34,998 bases of DNA from UBA4466 sp963925035 (lineage in GTDB: Bacteria; Bacteroidota; Bacteroidia; Flavobacteriales_D; Crocinitomicaceae): positions 1 to 34,998 of the forward strand of contig CAWUSK010000008.1 of the NCBI GenBank assembly GCA_963925035.1, given 5' to 3'. Below the pieces are notes generated by a model. The model did not search any database and was not told where the DNA came from. It was given only the letters and a program-made list of their open reading frames with translations. Below, one piece after another: positions 8,698 to 16,715 of the stretch. The position numbers and the translations under genes were made by a program. Within the stretch, counting starts at the first letter, position 1, and every line of letters starts with the position of its first letter.

Positions 8698-8783
8698 TCT
8701 AATAAGTAAAAATGAAAGAATAATATTGATCTTTTAATTGAAAAACAAATGGTTGGTTTTAAAATTCTTGTTTATTTTGGTGT

Positions 8784-9314
8784 ATGGAAAAAGAAGCAAC
8801 GTTTGGAGCTGGATGTTTTTGGTGCATCGAAGCTTGTTTTAAAGATTTAAAGGGAGTATTGAAAGTTCTTCCGGGTTATTCTGGTGGAGAAGCATCTACG
8901 GCAAATTATAAGGCAGTATGTGAGGGTAAAACTGGACATGCCGAAGTTGCAAGGATTGTTTTCGACGATTCATTAGTGTCTTATGAAAAATTACTTGAGT
9001 TATTTTGGTTTGTGCACGACCCAACGCAGTTGAATCGCCAAGGGAACGATGTTGGAACACAATACAGATCAGTTGTTTTTTACCACGATGAAGCACAGAG
9101 TGCGAGTGCAATGTCCTTTAAACAGCGATTATCCGATGAGAAGGTTTGGAATACACCGATAATTACGGAAATATCTGAGCTTGAGAGCTTTTTTCCGGCG
9201 GAAGACTATCACCATAATTATTTGGAGAATAATCCAACAAATCCCTATTGTCAATCTACTGTGCGACCTAAAGTGGATAAATTTAAAAAAGTATTTGCAG
9301 ATTTATTGAAATAA
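8784..9314 (+). CDS. msrA: Peptide methionine (S)-S-oxide reductase
   Basis: Repairs S-epimers of methionine sulfoxide in oxidised proteins. The catalytic motif GAGCFWC is at residues 8-14, with the nucleophilic cysteine at position 11. Further signatures are GYSGGE (about 32-37), GHAEV (about 52-56), FWFVHDPTQLNRQGNDVGTQYRS and the C-terminal YHHNYLENNP. The 176-residue length is usual for a cytoplasmic MsrA; no MsrB domain is fused. It has its own strong downstream terminator, so it appears to be transcribed alone. Confidence 0.96.
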   Translation: MEKEATFGAGCFWCIEACFKDLKGVLKVLPGYSGGEASTANYKAVCEGKTGHAEVARIVFDDSLVSYEKLLELFWFVHDPTQLNRQGNDVGTQYRSVVFYHDEAQSASAMSFKQRLSDEKVWNTPIITEISELESFFPAEDYHHNYLENNPTNPYCQSTVRPKVDKFKKVFADLLK

Positions 9315-9348
9315 AGAAAGGGACTTTTAAAAGTCCCTTTCTTTATTT
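9309..9348. terminator. 40-bp perfect palindromic, bidirectional terminator
   Basis: AAATAAAGAAAGGGACTTTT at 9309-9328 is followed directly by its exact reverse complement at 9329-9348. The hairpin contains the msrA stop codon (9312-9314) and is flanked by A-rich and T-rich stretches on both sides, so it can serve msrA on the plus strand and the secreted-protein gene ending at 9362 on the minus strand. Confidence 0.88.
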
Positions 9349-9361
9349 GTTTTGATTCAAA

Positions 9362-9730
9362 TTACAAATTGGAATATATCTCCCATTGATCAGTCGTTAA
9401 AATTGTCTTTAACACTTTCGCCTCATCATTTTTATTTCCAACAATAAACTCTTGTTTACGGTCTTGAGGAACATCATTTCCATTCACAACAGCTTCAATT
9501 TTAGTCTCAACTTTAATGAAAAGGTCTTTGACTTGCTCGTGTTGAGTTGAATTTAAATTAACATCAATTTTTAATTTATTTGCACGACTAATTCCTTTTT
9601 GAGTTGGAGTTTGCTGAAGTTGTTGAATATTATTTGAACTAGTAATTTGTTCACTCGATTTATTTTGAGCATTAACTGAAAGTCCGTTTATCAACAGTGC
9701 ACTTACAAGAAGTGATTTAAAAAGATTCAT
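9362..9730 (-). CDS. Small secreted protein, paralogue of the gene at 9909-10304
   Basis: A 122-residue protein of unknown function. A signal peptide is evident (MNLFKSLLVSALLINGLSVNAQ, cleavage after NAQ). The mature part is hydrophilic and probably helical. The core GISRANKLKIDVNLNSTQHEQVKDLF aligns with ANRATELKSKVELTDDQFTSVKNLF in the neighbouring gene, including the pattern L-x-x-x-Q-x-x-x-VK-x-LF-x-K-x-E, and both end near an L(S/T)-x-x-Q element. That pattern recalls helical periplasmic Spy-like or LTXXQ proteins, but similarity is too weak to assign the family. It probably acts in the periplasm. 178 bases separate it from its upstream paralogue. Confidence 0.72.
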   Translation of the reverse strand: MNLFKSLLVSALLINGLSVNAQNKSSEQITSSNNIQQLQQTPTQKGISRANKLKIDVNLNSTQHEQVKDLFIKVETKIEAVVNGNDVPQDRKQEFIVGNKNDEAKVLKTILTTDQWEIYSNL

Positions 9731-9908
9731 ATTGATTATGTTATAAATTTGTGTCTATTAATTCGAAATCTCATGATTCCTTTCTTTATAGATGTAAATA
9801 TACGAGAAAAGTTGCCTCATTGAATAGGTAATTTTCTCAATTTAGTTCATTTTTTGTTGAATTGCTCAAAAATCACCTTTTCAAATGGTTCTTAATCAAC
9901 ATCTACAA

Positions 9909-10304
9909 TTACATACTAGTAGCTGCTTTAGTCGTAGCTTTTGAACCAGAATTCAATTTTTGCTGAGACGGTGAAAGAATTGAGTTTAACTCCCTGTCTT
10001 CAACTGATTGCAGTTCTGAATTAGCTTTCGATTTCTCAGCATCGCTCAGATTTGTGAAAGATGCTCTTCTGTTTTCAATTTTCAGAAATAGGTTTTTAAC
10101 TGAAGTGAATTGGTCATCTGTTAATTCTACCTTTGATTTTAATTCCGTTGCTCTATTTGCAGCAGTTTGCTCGGGTGTTAGTTTTAGTTCGGCTACGCCA
10201 ATTTTTCTAATTGGTTCTGCACTTCTTCTTACCTTTTCCTGAGCGTTAACAGAGTAACCTGCGCTAAGAGTAAATACTAGAATTGCTATTTGTGTTAATT
10301 TCAT
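9909..10304 (-). CDS. Small secreted protein, LTxxQ-like
   Basis: A 131-residue protein of unknown function with a signal peptide (MKLTQIAILVFTLSAGYSVNAQ). The mature region carries three LTxxQ-like elements: LTPEQTAANRATEL (about 42-55), LTDDQFTSVKNLFLKIE (about 61-77) and LSPSQQKLNS near the C-terminus. Spy/CpxP-like periplasmic proteins use LTxxQ motifs in helical hairpins, so a periplasmic stress or binding role is possible but not shown. It is the paralogue of the downstream gene at 9362-9730; the two were probably produced by tandem duplication. Confidence 0.75.
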   Translation of the reverse strand: MKLTQIAILVFTLSAGYSVNAQEKVRRSAEPIRKIGVAELKLTPEQTAANRATELKSKVELTDDQFTSVKNLFLKIENRRASFTNLSDAEKSKANSELQSVEDRELNSILSPSQQKLNSGSKATTKAATSM

Positions 10305-10430
10305 AATAATTAGTTTTAAGTTCTGTAATCACTAGATTCAATAAGTGTGCCAAAATACAATTGAACATTAAAAATACGAGAATTAACGCATATTACAATA
10401 CAATCTTGTCGTTAATGTGTATATTTAGAA

Positions 10431-11156
10431 GTGAATTTTCAATGGATAATCCTATTTATTATTTTGGTTTCTTCTTGTGCCGGTTCTCGTGATTTGAATT
10501 CTAGCGCTGACAAGGTCTCTATTAATCTATCAAAACAGGGGTTACTTGAAGTTCCAATAGAATTAAAAGGCAATAAAATAGTCAAGGCCCTGCGGTTATT
10601 TGGAAATCAGATTTCTGAAATTCCTGAATGGATTTCCGAATTAGAAAGTTTAGAAAAATTGTATATCGGAAAAAACAAATTGACTTCTTTCCCTGAATCG
10701 ATTGGTAATCTGAAAAACTTAAAATTACTTTCTGCGCAGTACAACGATATAGATACTTTGCCAAACTCTATCGTTAAATTAGAAAATTTAGAACAACTCA
10801 TTTTAAATCAAAATAAAATAAGATACCTTCCAGATGAAATTGGAAAGTTGAAGAAATTAGAGATTTTACAATTGAAATTTAATGAATTAATGAAACTTCC
10901 CGAGTCAATCGGCGATTGTGGACAATTGCAATTTATTTACCTCAACCGAAATTATTTAGAGGAAATCCCAAGTTCTTTTGGTAGCCTAAGAAAACTTAGG
11001 GAAATATATTTATCTGGTGCTGGGCCGTTATTGAATGTTCCAGAATCGATGTGTGGGTTGCGCTATTTGGAGATTTTGGAAATTGATCCTACGATTATTG
11101 TTCCAACATGCTTACTTGTACTTCAAACGAACCAATTAAAAATTGTTGTCCATTAG
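10431..11156 (+). CDS. Leucine-rich-repeat lipoprotein
   Basis: A 241-residue protein with a lipoprotein signal (IILFIILVSSC, lipidated cysteine at about 16) followed by seven or so 23-residue leucine-rich repeats, for example LEKLYIGKNKLTSFPESIGNLKN and LEQLILNQNKIRYLPDEIGKLKK. The consensus LxxLxLxxNxLxxLPxxIGxLxx is the Ras-suppressor/bacterial type. It is probably anchored to the outer membrane and mediates protein binding; the partner is unknown. The start is the GTG at 10431, which gives a complete lipoprotein signal; no ATG fits. Its last four bases overlap the end of the convergent CPBP gene. Confidence 0.85.
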   Translation: MNFQWIILFIILVSSCAGSRDLNSSADKVSINLSKQGLLEVPIELKGNKIVKALRLFGNQISEIPEWISELESLEKLYIGKNKLTSFPESIGNLKNLKLLSAQYNDIDTLPNSIVKLENLEQLILNQNKIRYLPDEIGKLKKLEILQLKFNELMKLPESIGDCGQLQFIYLNRNYLEEIPSSFGSLRKLREIYLSGAGPLLNVPESMCGLRYLEILEIDPTIIVPTCLLVLQTNQLKIVVH

Positions 11157-11704
11157 CTTTTATTCTTCGTGATTACTAGGAAAAGAACTAAGTCATATGC
11201 GAAATGAGCAGCAATTGCAAACCACAATCCGAAAGTGATAAAGCCATAACTAATCAACAAAATAAAGGGTAGAACGATAAAGCCATATAAGGATTTCTTC
11301 CAGTTGAATGGATTCAAATACCCATGAATTGCAACAAAAGTTATGGATGTGATTAATGGTCCTAAATAATATTGAACTCCAGAACGAAAAAGTAACTCCT
11401 CTCCAATTCCTGCACACAAGGAAAGAAAGACACAATCAAATAGATTTAATCGCATGTCCTGAACTACTTTTCCCAAACGATTTGGCATGTCTGGGAAAAT
11501 AGGCGCTTGCATAAATAACAAGGCTAAAAAGGCATAAACAGCACCTAGTTGAATTCCAATTCCAACTTTAAATACACTTAGATTTTCCAATTGAAAAATG
11601 GAAGTAATTGAAATGTCATTCAGCCAAGGCATTACAATAAAAGTGGGTATTGGAAACACAATTAATGTTACCAATCCCATTAAATAAATGACGCGCTTTT
11701 TCAA
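11153..11704 (-). CDS. CPBP-family intramembrane metalloprotease
   Basis: A 183-residue integral membrane protein of the CAAX protease and bacteriocin-processing (Abi/CPBP) family. The three catalytic motifs are present: GEELLFR (E102, E103, R107), FVAIHG (H127) and AHFAYD (H167, D171). Relatives cleave membrane-associated peptides, but no substrate is suggested here. The start is the TTG at 11704 (MKKRVIYLMG), giving positive residues before the first span. It begins three bases after the stop of the AMP nucleosidase gene, so the two form a transcription unit. The motifs are intact, so it is probably active. Confidence 0.87.
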   Translation of the reverse strand: MKKRVIYLMGLVTLIVFPIPTFIVMPWLNDISITSIFQLENLSVFKVGIGIQLGAVYAFLALLFMQAPIFPDMPNRLGKVVQDMRLNLFDCVFLSLCAGIGEELLFRSGVQYYLGPLITSITFVAIHGYLNPFNWKKSLYGFIVLPFILLISYGFITFGLWFAIAAHFAYDLVLFLVITKNKS

Positions 11705-11707
11705 CCT

Positions 11708-12481
11708 TTAACCGAACCTTAAGTGTTTAACTGTGTTTCCGTTATTGATTAATTGCTTTAGTGATTCAATTCCAATATTCAAATGTTCAGTTACATAGCT
11801 TGCTGTCACTTGTGTATCACTAGAACTTGTTTTTACACCTTCAGAAACCATTGGCTGGTCAGAAACTAAAAGTAAAGCACCAGTTGGAATTTCATTTGCA
11901 AAACCTACAGAAAAAATAGTCGCAGTCTCCATGTCAATGGCCATTGCTCTAATTTTTGTGAGATATTCCTTAAATTCATCGTCATGCTCCCAAACTCTTC
12001 TATTTGTGGTATAGCATGTTCCAGTCCAATAATCTCTGTTGTGATCTCGAATGGTTGTAGAAATTGCTTTTTGTAGAGCAAAGGAAGGTAAAGCGGGCAC
12101 TTCTGGCGGGAAATAGTCGTTACTTGTTCCTTCTCCACGAATCGCTGCTATTGGTAAGATTAAATCACCAACTTCATTTTTCTTTTTCAAACCACCACAT
12201 TTTCCTAAAAACAAAACACCTTTTGGTTTGATTGAAGAAAGTAAATCCATACAAGTTGCCGCTGAAGCACTGCCCATCCCAAAGTTAATGATTGTGATTC
12301 CTTTAGCTGTTGCACATTGCATCGGTTTGTCTTTTCCAATTACCGGAACGTTATGCTGTTCCGCAAATAAATTAACGTAATTGTGGAAATTGCAAAGTAG
12401 AATGTACTCTCCAAAGTTTTCTAATTTTTCGCCTGTATATCTTGGGAGCCAATTCTCCACTATTTCTTGTTTTGTTTTCAT
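11708..12481 (-). CDS. amn: AMP nucleosidase
   Basis: Hydrolyses AMP to adenine and ribose 5-phosphate, controlling the adenylate pool in the cytoplasm. The 257-residue length matches the short Bacteroidetes type, which lacks the N-terminal regulatory domain of the ~480-residue E. coli Amn. The nucleoside phosphorylase fold is shown by FGMGSASAATCMDLL (about 69-83), GVLFLGKCGGLKKK (about 89-102), the ribose-binding AIDMETATIFSVGF and the catalytic-aspartate region LLLVSDQPM. Some relatives are labelled only as purine or uridine phosphorylase, but the C-terminal SEGVKTSSSD favours AMP nucleosidase. It is the first gene of a unit with the CPBP protease. A terminator of the upstream M49 gene separates it from that gene. 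Confidence 0.88.
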   Translation of the reverse strand: MKTKQEIVENWLPRYTGEKLENFGEYILLCNFHNYVNLFAEQHNVPVIGKDKPMQCATAKGITIINFGMGSASAATCMDLLSSIKPKGVLFLGKCGGLKKKNEVGDLILPIAAIRGEGTSNDYFPPEVPALPSFALQKAISTTIRDHNRDYWTGTCYTTNRRVWEHDDEFKEYLTKIRAMAIDMETATIFSVGFANEIPTGALLLVSDQPMVSEGVKTSSSDTQVTASYVTEHLNIGIESLKQLINNGNTVKHLRFG

Positions 12482-12496
12482 GCAAATTTTTTATGT

Positions 12497-12528
12497 AAAA
12501 AAAAGGGGAGTGACTAATCATTCCCCTT
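12497..12528 (-). terminator. Terminator of the M49 peptidase gene
   Basis: On the minus strand AAGGGGA and TCCCCTT form a 7-bp stem, with a possible TGA/TCA extension inside the loop, followed by a run of eight T. It lies in the 65-base gap after the M49 gene and before amn. Confidence 0.8.
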
Positions 12529-12546
12529 ATTTATGTTCAATGAATA

Positions 12547-14577
12547 TTAATCTAAGATACCATATTTATTACCATAATGAAGCATTTGCTCCACAAATGA
12601 TTGCTTGTTTTCTATTTTAATATCGATGATTTCATCCTTATCATTTAAAACAGGTACAAATACAGGATTGACAAATCCATTGTATGGAGCAATGTTCAAT
12701 GGCTTAACGCGCTCTAATACTTCTTTGTGAATTGCTTGATCTACATTCACTCCATAAGTTTCAACCAAAGCCTTACCAGCTTTGTAATCACCTTCAGACT
12801 TAATTCGTTGAATTTCTTTCAATAAATCTCCGAACAAGATGCGCAAAGCATCATAGTCGTTAATATTATAATATGTTTTACCGTTGCGTTCAATTTTTTC
12901 AACCACGTCATCGGCAGTACCTTTTTCTATTACCCAAGCGGCAACTAATTGTCGGTTTTGCATGTGTTCTTCTTCGACTTTTTTTCCTAGATCCAGTCGC
13001 TGTAATTGCGTCAACATTCCATTTCTGATGTATCCATCGTATTCTGCCTTACCAACGTCTAGTGTTGTAATTAATCCTAAATCGATTAGTTTCTTATCCA
13101 TGATATAGTACAATCCAACTAAATCGGCGCGGGCCTCTTCCAAAGTACTTGCATAATTTTTAAGTGTTACAGCAGGTTGGCCAACTCCTTTGTTGATTTG
13201 ACCGGAAGCATGGCCAACAACTTCATGCAATGCAGTGTGTAATTTCCCGGCTAGATGCGCATACTTTTCGGCTCTGTCAATCTCTTCTTGATCGTTTGCA
13301 AACTCTTCCGTTAAACTTGGACCGCCGGCTTTATTGTAGGCTGCAATAATATTCCCTAAGCTCACCGATTTAGAACCGTGGTCTTGACGAATCCAATTAT
13401 TGTTGGGTAGATTCACTCCAATTGGAGTAGAAGGAGAAGCATCCCCTGATTCACTAGCAACTTGTACAACTTTATAACTCACTCCTTTTACATTTTTCTT
13501 TTTGTGAGAAGAAGTTAAAGGCGAATTATCTTCAAACCATTGTGCATTTTCAGCAACTACTTTCATTTGTTCAGAAGCCTCGAAGTCGGTAATCTGTACA
13601 ATACTTTCAAAAGTTCCTCTTTTTCCAATCGCATCGCCATATACTTCAATAAATCCATTGATCCAGTCAATATCTCCTTTTGTGGATTTCGCCCATAAAA
13701 TATTGTACTCATCCCATGTTGCTAAATCACCTGTTTTATAGTATTCAATTAACTTTTCAATCGAAGCTTTTTGTTCCTTGTTTTCAGCAACTGTCACCGC
13801 TTTTTTGAGCCAATAAATGATTTTATCAATTGCTTTGCCGTATTTTCCTCCTGATTTCCAAACAACTTCTTTCAACTTACCATCAATCAATTCCATTGTT
13901 GAGTTTAAACCATATTCAATTGGACGTTCATCATTTTTATCGATACGAGAGGCGTAATAATCATCCACCATTTTATTCGTCACGCCTTTTCCATAAAACC
14001 CATTTGCCGACGCTACAATCATATCAACATCGGAATCTTTCACTTTACGCTTCATGGCTTTTGTCTTAGAGAAGATGACATCTTTTGATTCAGTATCGAT
14101 TGTAGTTTTTGTTTCCTTCAATAAGATATTGAAATACGATTCAGAAAACTGAGGCATGATTTTATCCATTCCATAATGGTGATGGATTCCGTTTGAGAAC
14201 CAAATTTGTTTGGAGTAAGTCATGAACTTTTCCCAATCAGCAGATTTTTTAGCGCCTTTATAGTTTTCGATAATATGTTCTACTGCATTTCTAATTGGTA
14301 GATTTTGTGGATTATTTTGATCGTAGATTATATCTCGCCCAGCTAATCCAGCTTGAGCCATATAATAAACCAACTTTTTTTGATCAAGAGATAATTTATC
14401 AAATCCTTCAATATCGTATCGTAAAACTTGAATATCTGCAAATCGATCAACGATATTGCTTGAAGAAATTACTTTTAATTCTTCATTTTCTTTTGAATTT
14501 TCATTCACTTCAGATGGACCGCAAGAAGCTAAAATTAAGCTTAATCCAACGAAAGATGCTTGAACAGTTTTTAACAT
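12547..14577 (-). CDS. M49-family (dipeptidyl-peptidase III-like) zinc metallopeptidase, lipoprotein
   Basis: A 676-residue zinc exopeptidase that removes dipeptides from oligopeptide N-termini. The family-specific zinc motifs are complete: HEVVGH at about 451-456 (HExxGH with the extra residue typical of M49) and EEARAD at about 480-485. A lipoprotein signal is present (GLSLILASC, cysteine at 19), so the enzyme is probably anchored in the cell envelope, unlike cytosolic eukaryotic DPP III. In Bacteroidetes, members of this family are sometimes labelled as dihydrofolate reductase by transfer error; nothing here resembles DHFR. The ATG at 14577 gives the full signal. Regulation is not apparent apart from the terminator downstream. 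Confidence 0.9.
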   Translation of the reverse strand: MLKTVQASFVGLSLILASCGPSEVNENSKENEELKVISSSNIVDRFADIQVLRYDIEGFDKLSLDQKKLVYYMAQAGLAGRDIIYDQNNPQNLPIRNAVEHIIENYKGAKKSADWEKFMTYSKQIWFSNGIHHHYGMDKIMPQFSESYFNILLKETKTTIDTESKDVIFSKTKAMKRKVKDSDVDMIVASANGFYGKGVTNKMVDDYYASRIDKNDERPIEYGLNSTMELIDGKLKEVVWKSGGKYGKAIDKIIYWLKKAVTVAENKEQKASIEKLIEYYKTGDLATWDEYNILWAKSTKGDIDWINGFIEVYGDAIGKRGTFESIVQITDFEASEQMKVVAENAQWFEDNSPLTSSHKKKNVKGVSYKVVQVASESGDASPSTPIGVNLPNNNWIRQDHGSKSVSLGNIIAAYNKAGGPSLTEEFANDQEEIDRAEKYAHLAGKLHTALHEVVGHASGQINKGVGQPAVTLKNYASTLEEARADLVGLYYIMDKKLIDLGLITTLDVGKAEYDGYIRNGMLTQLQRLDLGKKVEEEHMQNRQLVAAWVIEKGTADDVVEKIERNGKTYYNINDYDALRILFGDLLKEIQRIKSEGDYKAGKALVETYGVNVDQAIHKEVLERVKPLNIAPYNGFVNPVFVPVLNDKDEIIDIKIENKQSFVEQMLHYGNKYGILD

Positions 14578-14671
14578 AGTATTCGACTTTTTAATGTTCT
14601 TCGAATGTACAAAAAAAGAGTCGACCCAAATGTGAATTAATTATAAATGGTCTAGAAAAGGTGTGAGTATT

Positions 14672-15316
14672 TTAAACTAGCTCCTTCAGTGCTTTTGGCG
14701 TTCCGATAGCTCGAGTAATGTAATCGACATTATGCTTTGGAGAGCGAGCTGGAGAAAATTCTCTTCCATAAAAGATGATTTGAAGATGCAATTTGTTCCA
14801 TAATTCTCTTGGAAAATACTTTTTCGCATCTTTCTCTGTTTCCACCACATTTTTCCCACTTGTCATTCCCCAACGAACTAATAAACGGTGAATATGTGTG
14901 TCAACAGGAAATGCAGGGACCCCAAATGCTTGCGCCATTACAACAGATGCTGTTTTGTGACCAACGCCGGGAAGCTCTTCTAACTTTTCAAAATCAGCAG
15001 GAACTTCACCTCCGTATTTGTCAATGAGCATTTGAGAAAGCGTAAATATGGCATAAGATTTTCGTGGCGAAAGTCCGCACGGTTTGATGATTTCACGTAT
15101 TTCCTCGATAGAAAGTTTTATCATGTCAAACGGATTGTTCGCAAGTGCAAAAAGCGCTGGAGTAATAAGGTTAACACGTTTGTCTGTGCATTGAGCGGAA
15201 AGTAAAACCGCAATCAGCAAAGTGTAAGAATCAGTATGATCCAGCGGAACTGGCGTTTCAGGATAGTTTTTCTCAAGTTCTTCAATAATGTATGCTGCTT
15301 TCTCTTTTTTCGTCAT
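14672..15316 (-). CDS. nth: Endonuclease III-like DNA glycosylase without an iron-sulfur cluster
   Basis: A DNA glycosylase and AP lyase that removes oxidised pyrimidines in base excision repair. The helix-hairpin-helix LPGVGHKTA (115-123) contains the catalytic lysine K121, and VDTHIHRL contains the catalytic aspartate D139. The length (214 residues) is normal. The four cysteines that bind the [4Fe-4S] cluster after the HhH-GPD domain in E. coli Nth are absent: the C-terminal region IIFYGREFSPARSPKHNVDYIT has none, and the last cysteine in the protein is C80. The start ATG overlaps the TGA of the upstream TPR gene as ATGA, so translation is probably coupled. Confidence 0.92.
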   Translation of the reverse strand: MTKKEKAAYIIEELEKNYPETPVPLDHTDSYTLLIAVLLSAQCTDKRVNLITPALFALANNPFDMIKLSIEEIREIIKPCGLSPRKSYAIFTLSQMLIDKYGGEVPADFEKLEELPGVGHKTASVVMAQAFGVPAFPVDTHIHRLLVRWGMTSGKNVVETEKDAKKYFPRELWNKLHLQIIFYGREFSPARSPKHNVDYITRAIGTPKALKELV

Positions 15317-15930
15317 TTTATTTTGAATCCGTTCTTGATGAAATTGATAAACTCTTTGAATTGACTTTTAGAAGTAAACACTTTCTTCAGCTCTCGGCCC
15401 GTTTGAATGTTTTTTTGACGCTGAAGATCTGGATTTACTTCAACCGATTTAGGGTCTGTTTCTATTTGCTCAACTTTTTCTTCGTCCAAATCATCCATTA
15501 GTTCTAGTAAATGATCTTCTTCCTTCGAAAGTTTGTCTGCTCGTTTGAAACGTTCTGACGCAGCATTTTTATAACCTTTTTGTTCCAACAAAAGGCCTAA
15601 GTTATTTTGGGCAACTGCATCTTCTGGATCCATTTCCACGGCCTTTTCGTAATCTTTAACCGCTCCGTCAATATCACCAAAGTGATTTTTAGCAAATGCC
15701 CTTGAAGCATATCTATAACCGTAATTTGGTTGAATTGAAAGTGCTAAATCAAAATCTTTAAAACAGTTTTCTTTTTCATTTAGATGTAAATAAGCCACAG
15801 CCCTATCAGAAATGAGATTGCAGTCCTTCGGATCTTGTTCCATTGCCTTTGTGTACAAAGCGATTGATCCTTGTATATCTCCACTTTGCATTAAAGCGTG
15901 TGCCTCTTCGTGTATTTTGTTTGCAAACAT
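15313..15930 (-). CDS. Tetratricopeptide-repeat protein
   Basis: A 205-residue protein built of three to four TPR units, for example GDIQGSIALYTKAMEQDPKD (about 18-37), FKDFDLALSIQPNYGYRYASRAFA and GAVKDYEKAVEMDPEDAVAQNNLG. There is no signal peptide, so it is probably a cytoplasmic scaffold. After about residue 140 the sequence is acidic and charged, ending with the basic tail NFIKNGFKIK. Its stop codon overlaps the nth start. Its start codon is only 15 bases from that of the divergent gene at 15946, so its promoter must extend into or lie within that short gap and the neighbour's coding region. The partner is unknown. Confidence 0.82.
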   Translation of the reverse strand: MFANKIHEEAHALMQSGDIQGSIALYTKAMEQDPKDCNLISDRAVAYLHLNEKENCFKDFDLALSIQPNYGYRYASRAFAKNHFGDIDGAVKDYEKAVEMDPEDAVAQNNLGLLLEQKGYKNAASERFKRADKLSKEEDHLLELMDDLDEEKVEQIETDPKSVEVNPDLQRQKNIQTGRELKKVFTSKSQFKEFINFIKNGFKIK

Positions 15931-15945
15931 TTGTAATTTCGTAAA

Positions 15946-16200
15946 ATGTTAGACAAAGGTACCGACTTTCCGCAATACAGAAAACTTTCTAACGATAAGG
16001 TGTTTTATCGGATCTTAGATTATAGGCATTTTGATGAAATTCAAATCATCGGTACGAAAGCACAATTGAGGAATGTGGTTGCCGAACAATATCCCGAAAT
16101 ACTGCGAATTCAGGACATGTTAAGTTATGGAATTCCTGGTTTTGTTGCGTCCAATGAAGAGGAGTTCTTGAATATCAAAGGCAACTGCATTTTTATTTAA
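15946..16200 (+). CDS. Small conserved-looking protein of unknown function
   Basis: An 84-residue protein with no signal peptide and no membrane span. I do not recognise a named domain. The composition is that of a compact, real protein: aromatic- and charge-rich at the N-terminus (DFPQYRKLSNDKVFYRILDYRHFDEIQIIG) and ending with NEEEFLNIKGNCIFI. The ATG at 15946 is preceded by TAATTTCG, one mismatch from the -7 consensus, ending four bases before the start. It is divergent from the TPR gene and followed by 56 bases before the envelope operon. Confidence 0.65.
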   Translation: MLDKGTDFPQYRKLSNDKVFYRILDYRHFDEIQIIGTKAQLRNVVAEQYPEILRIQDMLSYGIPGFVASNEEEFLNIKGNCIFI

Positions 16201-16256
16201 TATCAGAACTTTTCCACAATCTTTTTTCTTACACCTTTTTTGGCTATTTTCATAAA

Positions 16257-16715
16257 GTGAAAAATTTGATTATTATTTTACTACTTATTTTTAGTTCCTG
16301 TTCGCTTAATGCCGATCAAGAAGCTTCCCTGCATCAAGCAATGGTTTCCTACGTCAATTCTAGAAATAACGGTGCTGTAATGTCGTATGTTGGATATACA
16401 CATCCTAATATAGTTGCACATTATAAAACACAAGGTGATAGCCTTTTTCAAACTCATTTTGATGTGTCAAATGAAGAAGAACGGCCTTTTTTTCAAGATG
16501 GTATTATTCAAACGATAGAATCCGACGGAGAGAATATTCATGTGCAATATGAATTTGAGAAACATGAATTTTTTGAGTTTATGAACGGATCAAAAAAAGT
16601 AATCATTTTTGCAATAACTGAAAATACCGGGAAATCTTGGTTTTTTGCTGAGGAAGATGAATATTACAATGAAAAAATAATTCCGAAAAACAAACGATTA
16701 ATAAAACGTTCATGA
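16257..16715 (+). CDS. Putative lipoprotein, first gene of an envelope operon
   Basis: A 152-residue protein of unknown function with a lipoprotein signal (MKNLIIILLLIFSSC, cysteine at 15). The mature part, about 135 residues, alternates hydrophobic and charged residues (HVQYEFEKHEFFEFMNGSKKVIIFAITE) as expected for a small alpha+beta fold of the NTF2/DUF type, but I cannot assign the family. The start is the GTG at 16257, directly before the lipoprotein signal. Its TGA overlaps the ATG of the next gene by four bases (ATGA), indicating coupled translation with the barrel protein. Confidence 0.75.
   Translation: MKNLIIILLLIFSSCSLNADQEASLHQAMVSYVNSRNNGAVMSYVGYTHPNIVAHYKTQGDSLFQTHFDVSNEEERPFFQDGIIQTIESDGENIHVQYEFEKHEFFEFMNGSKKVIIFAITENTGKSWFFAEEDEYYNEKIIPKNKRLIKRS

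Noticed and set aside
11153..11704. CPBP protease as part of a phage-defence or bacteriocin cluster
   Set aside because: The family is sometimes linked to both, but its neighbours are AMP nucleosidase and an LRR lipoprotein and no bacteriocin or other defence gene is present.
12547..14577. Annotation as dihydrofolate reductase
   Set aside because: This label is found on some relatives, but the HExxGH and EExRAD zinc motifs identify an M49 peptidase.
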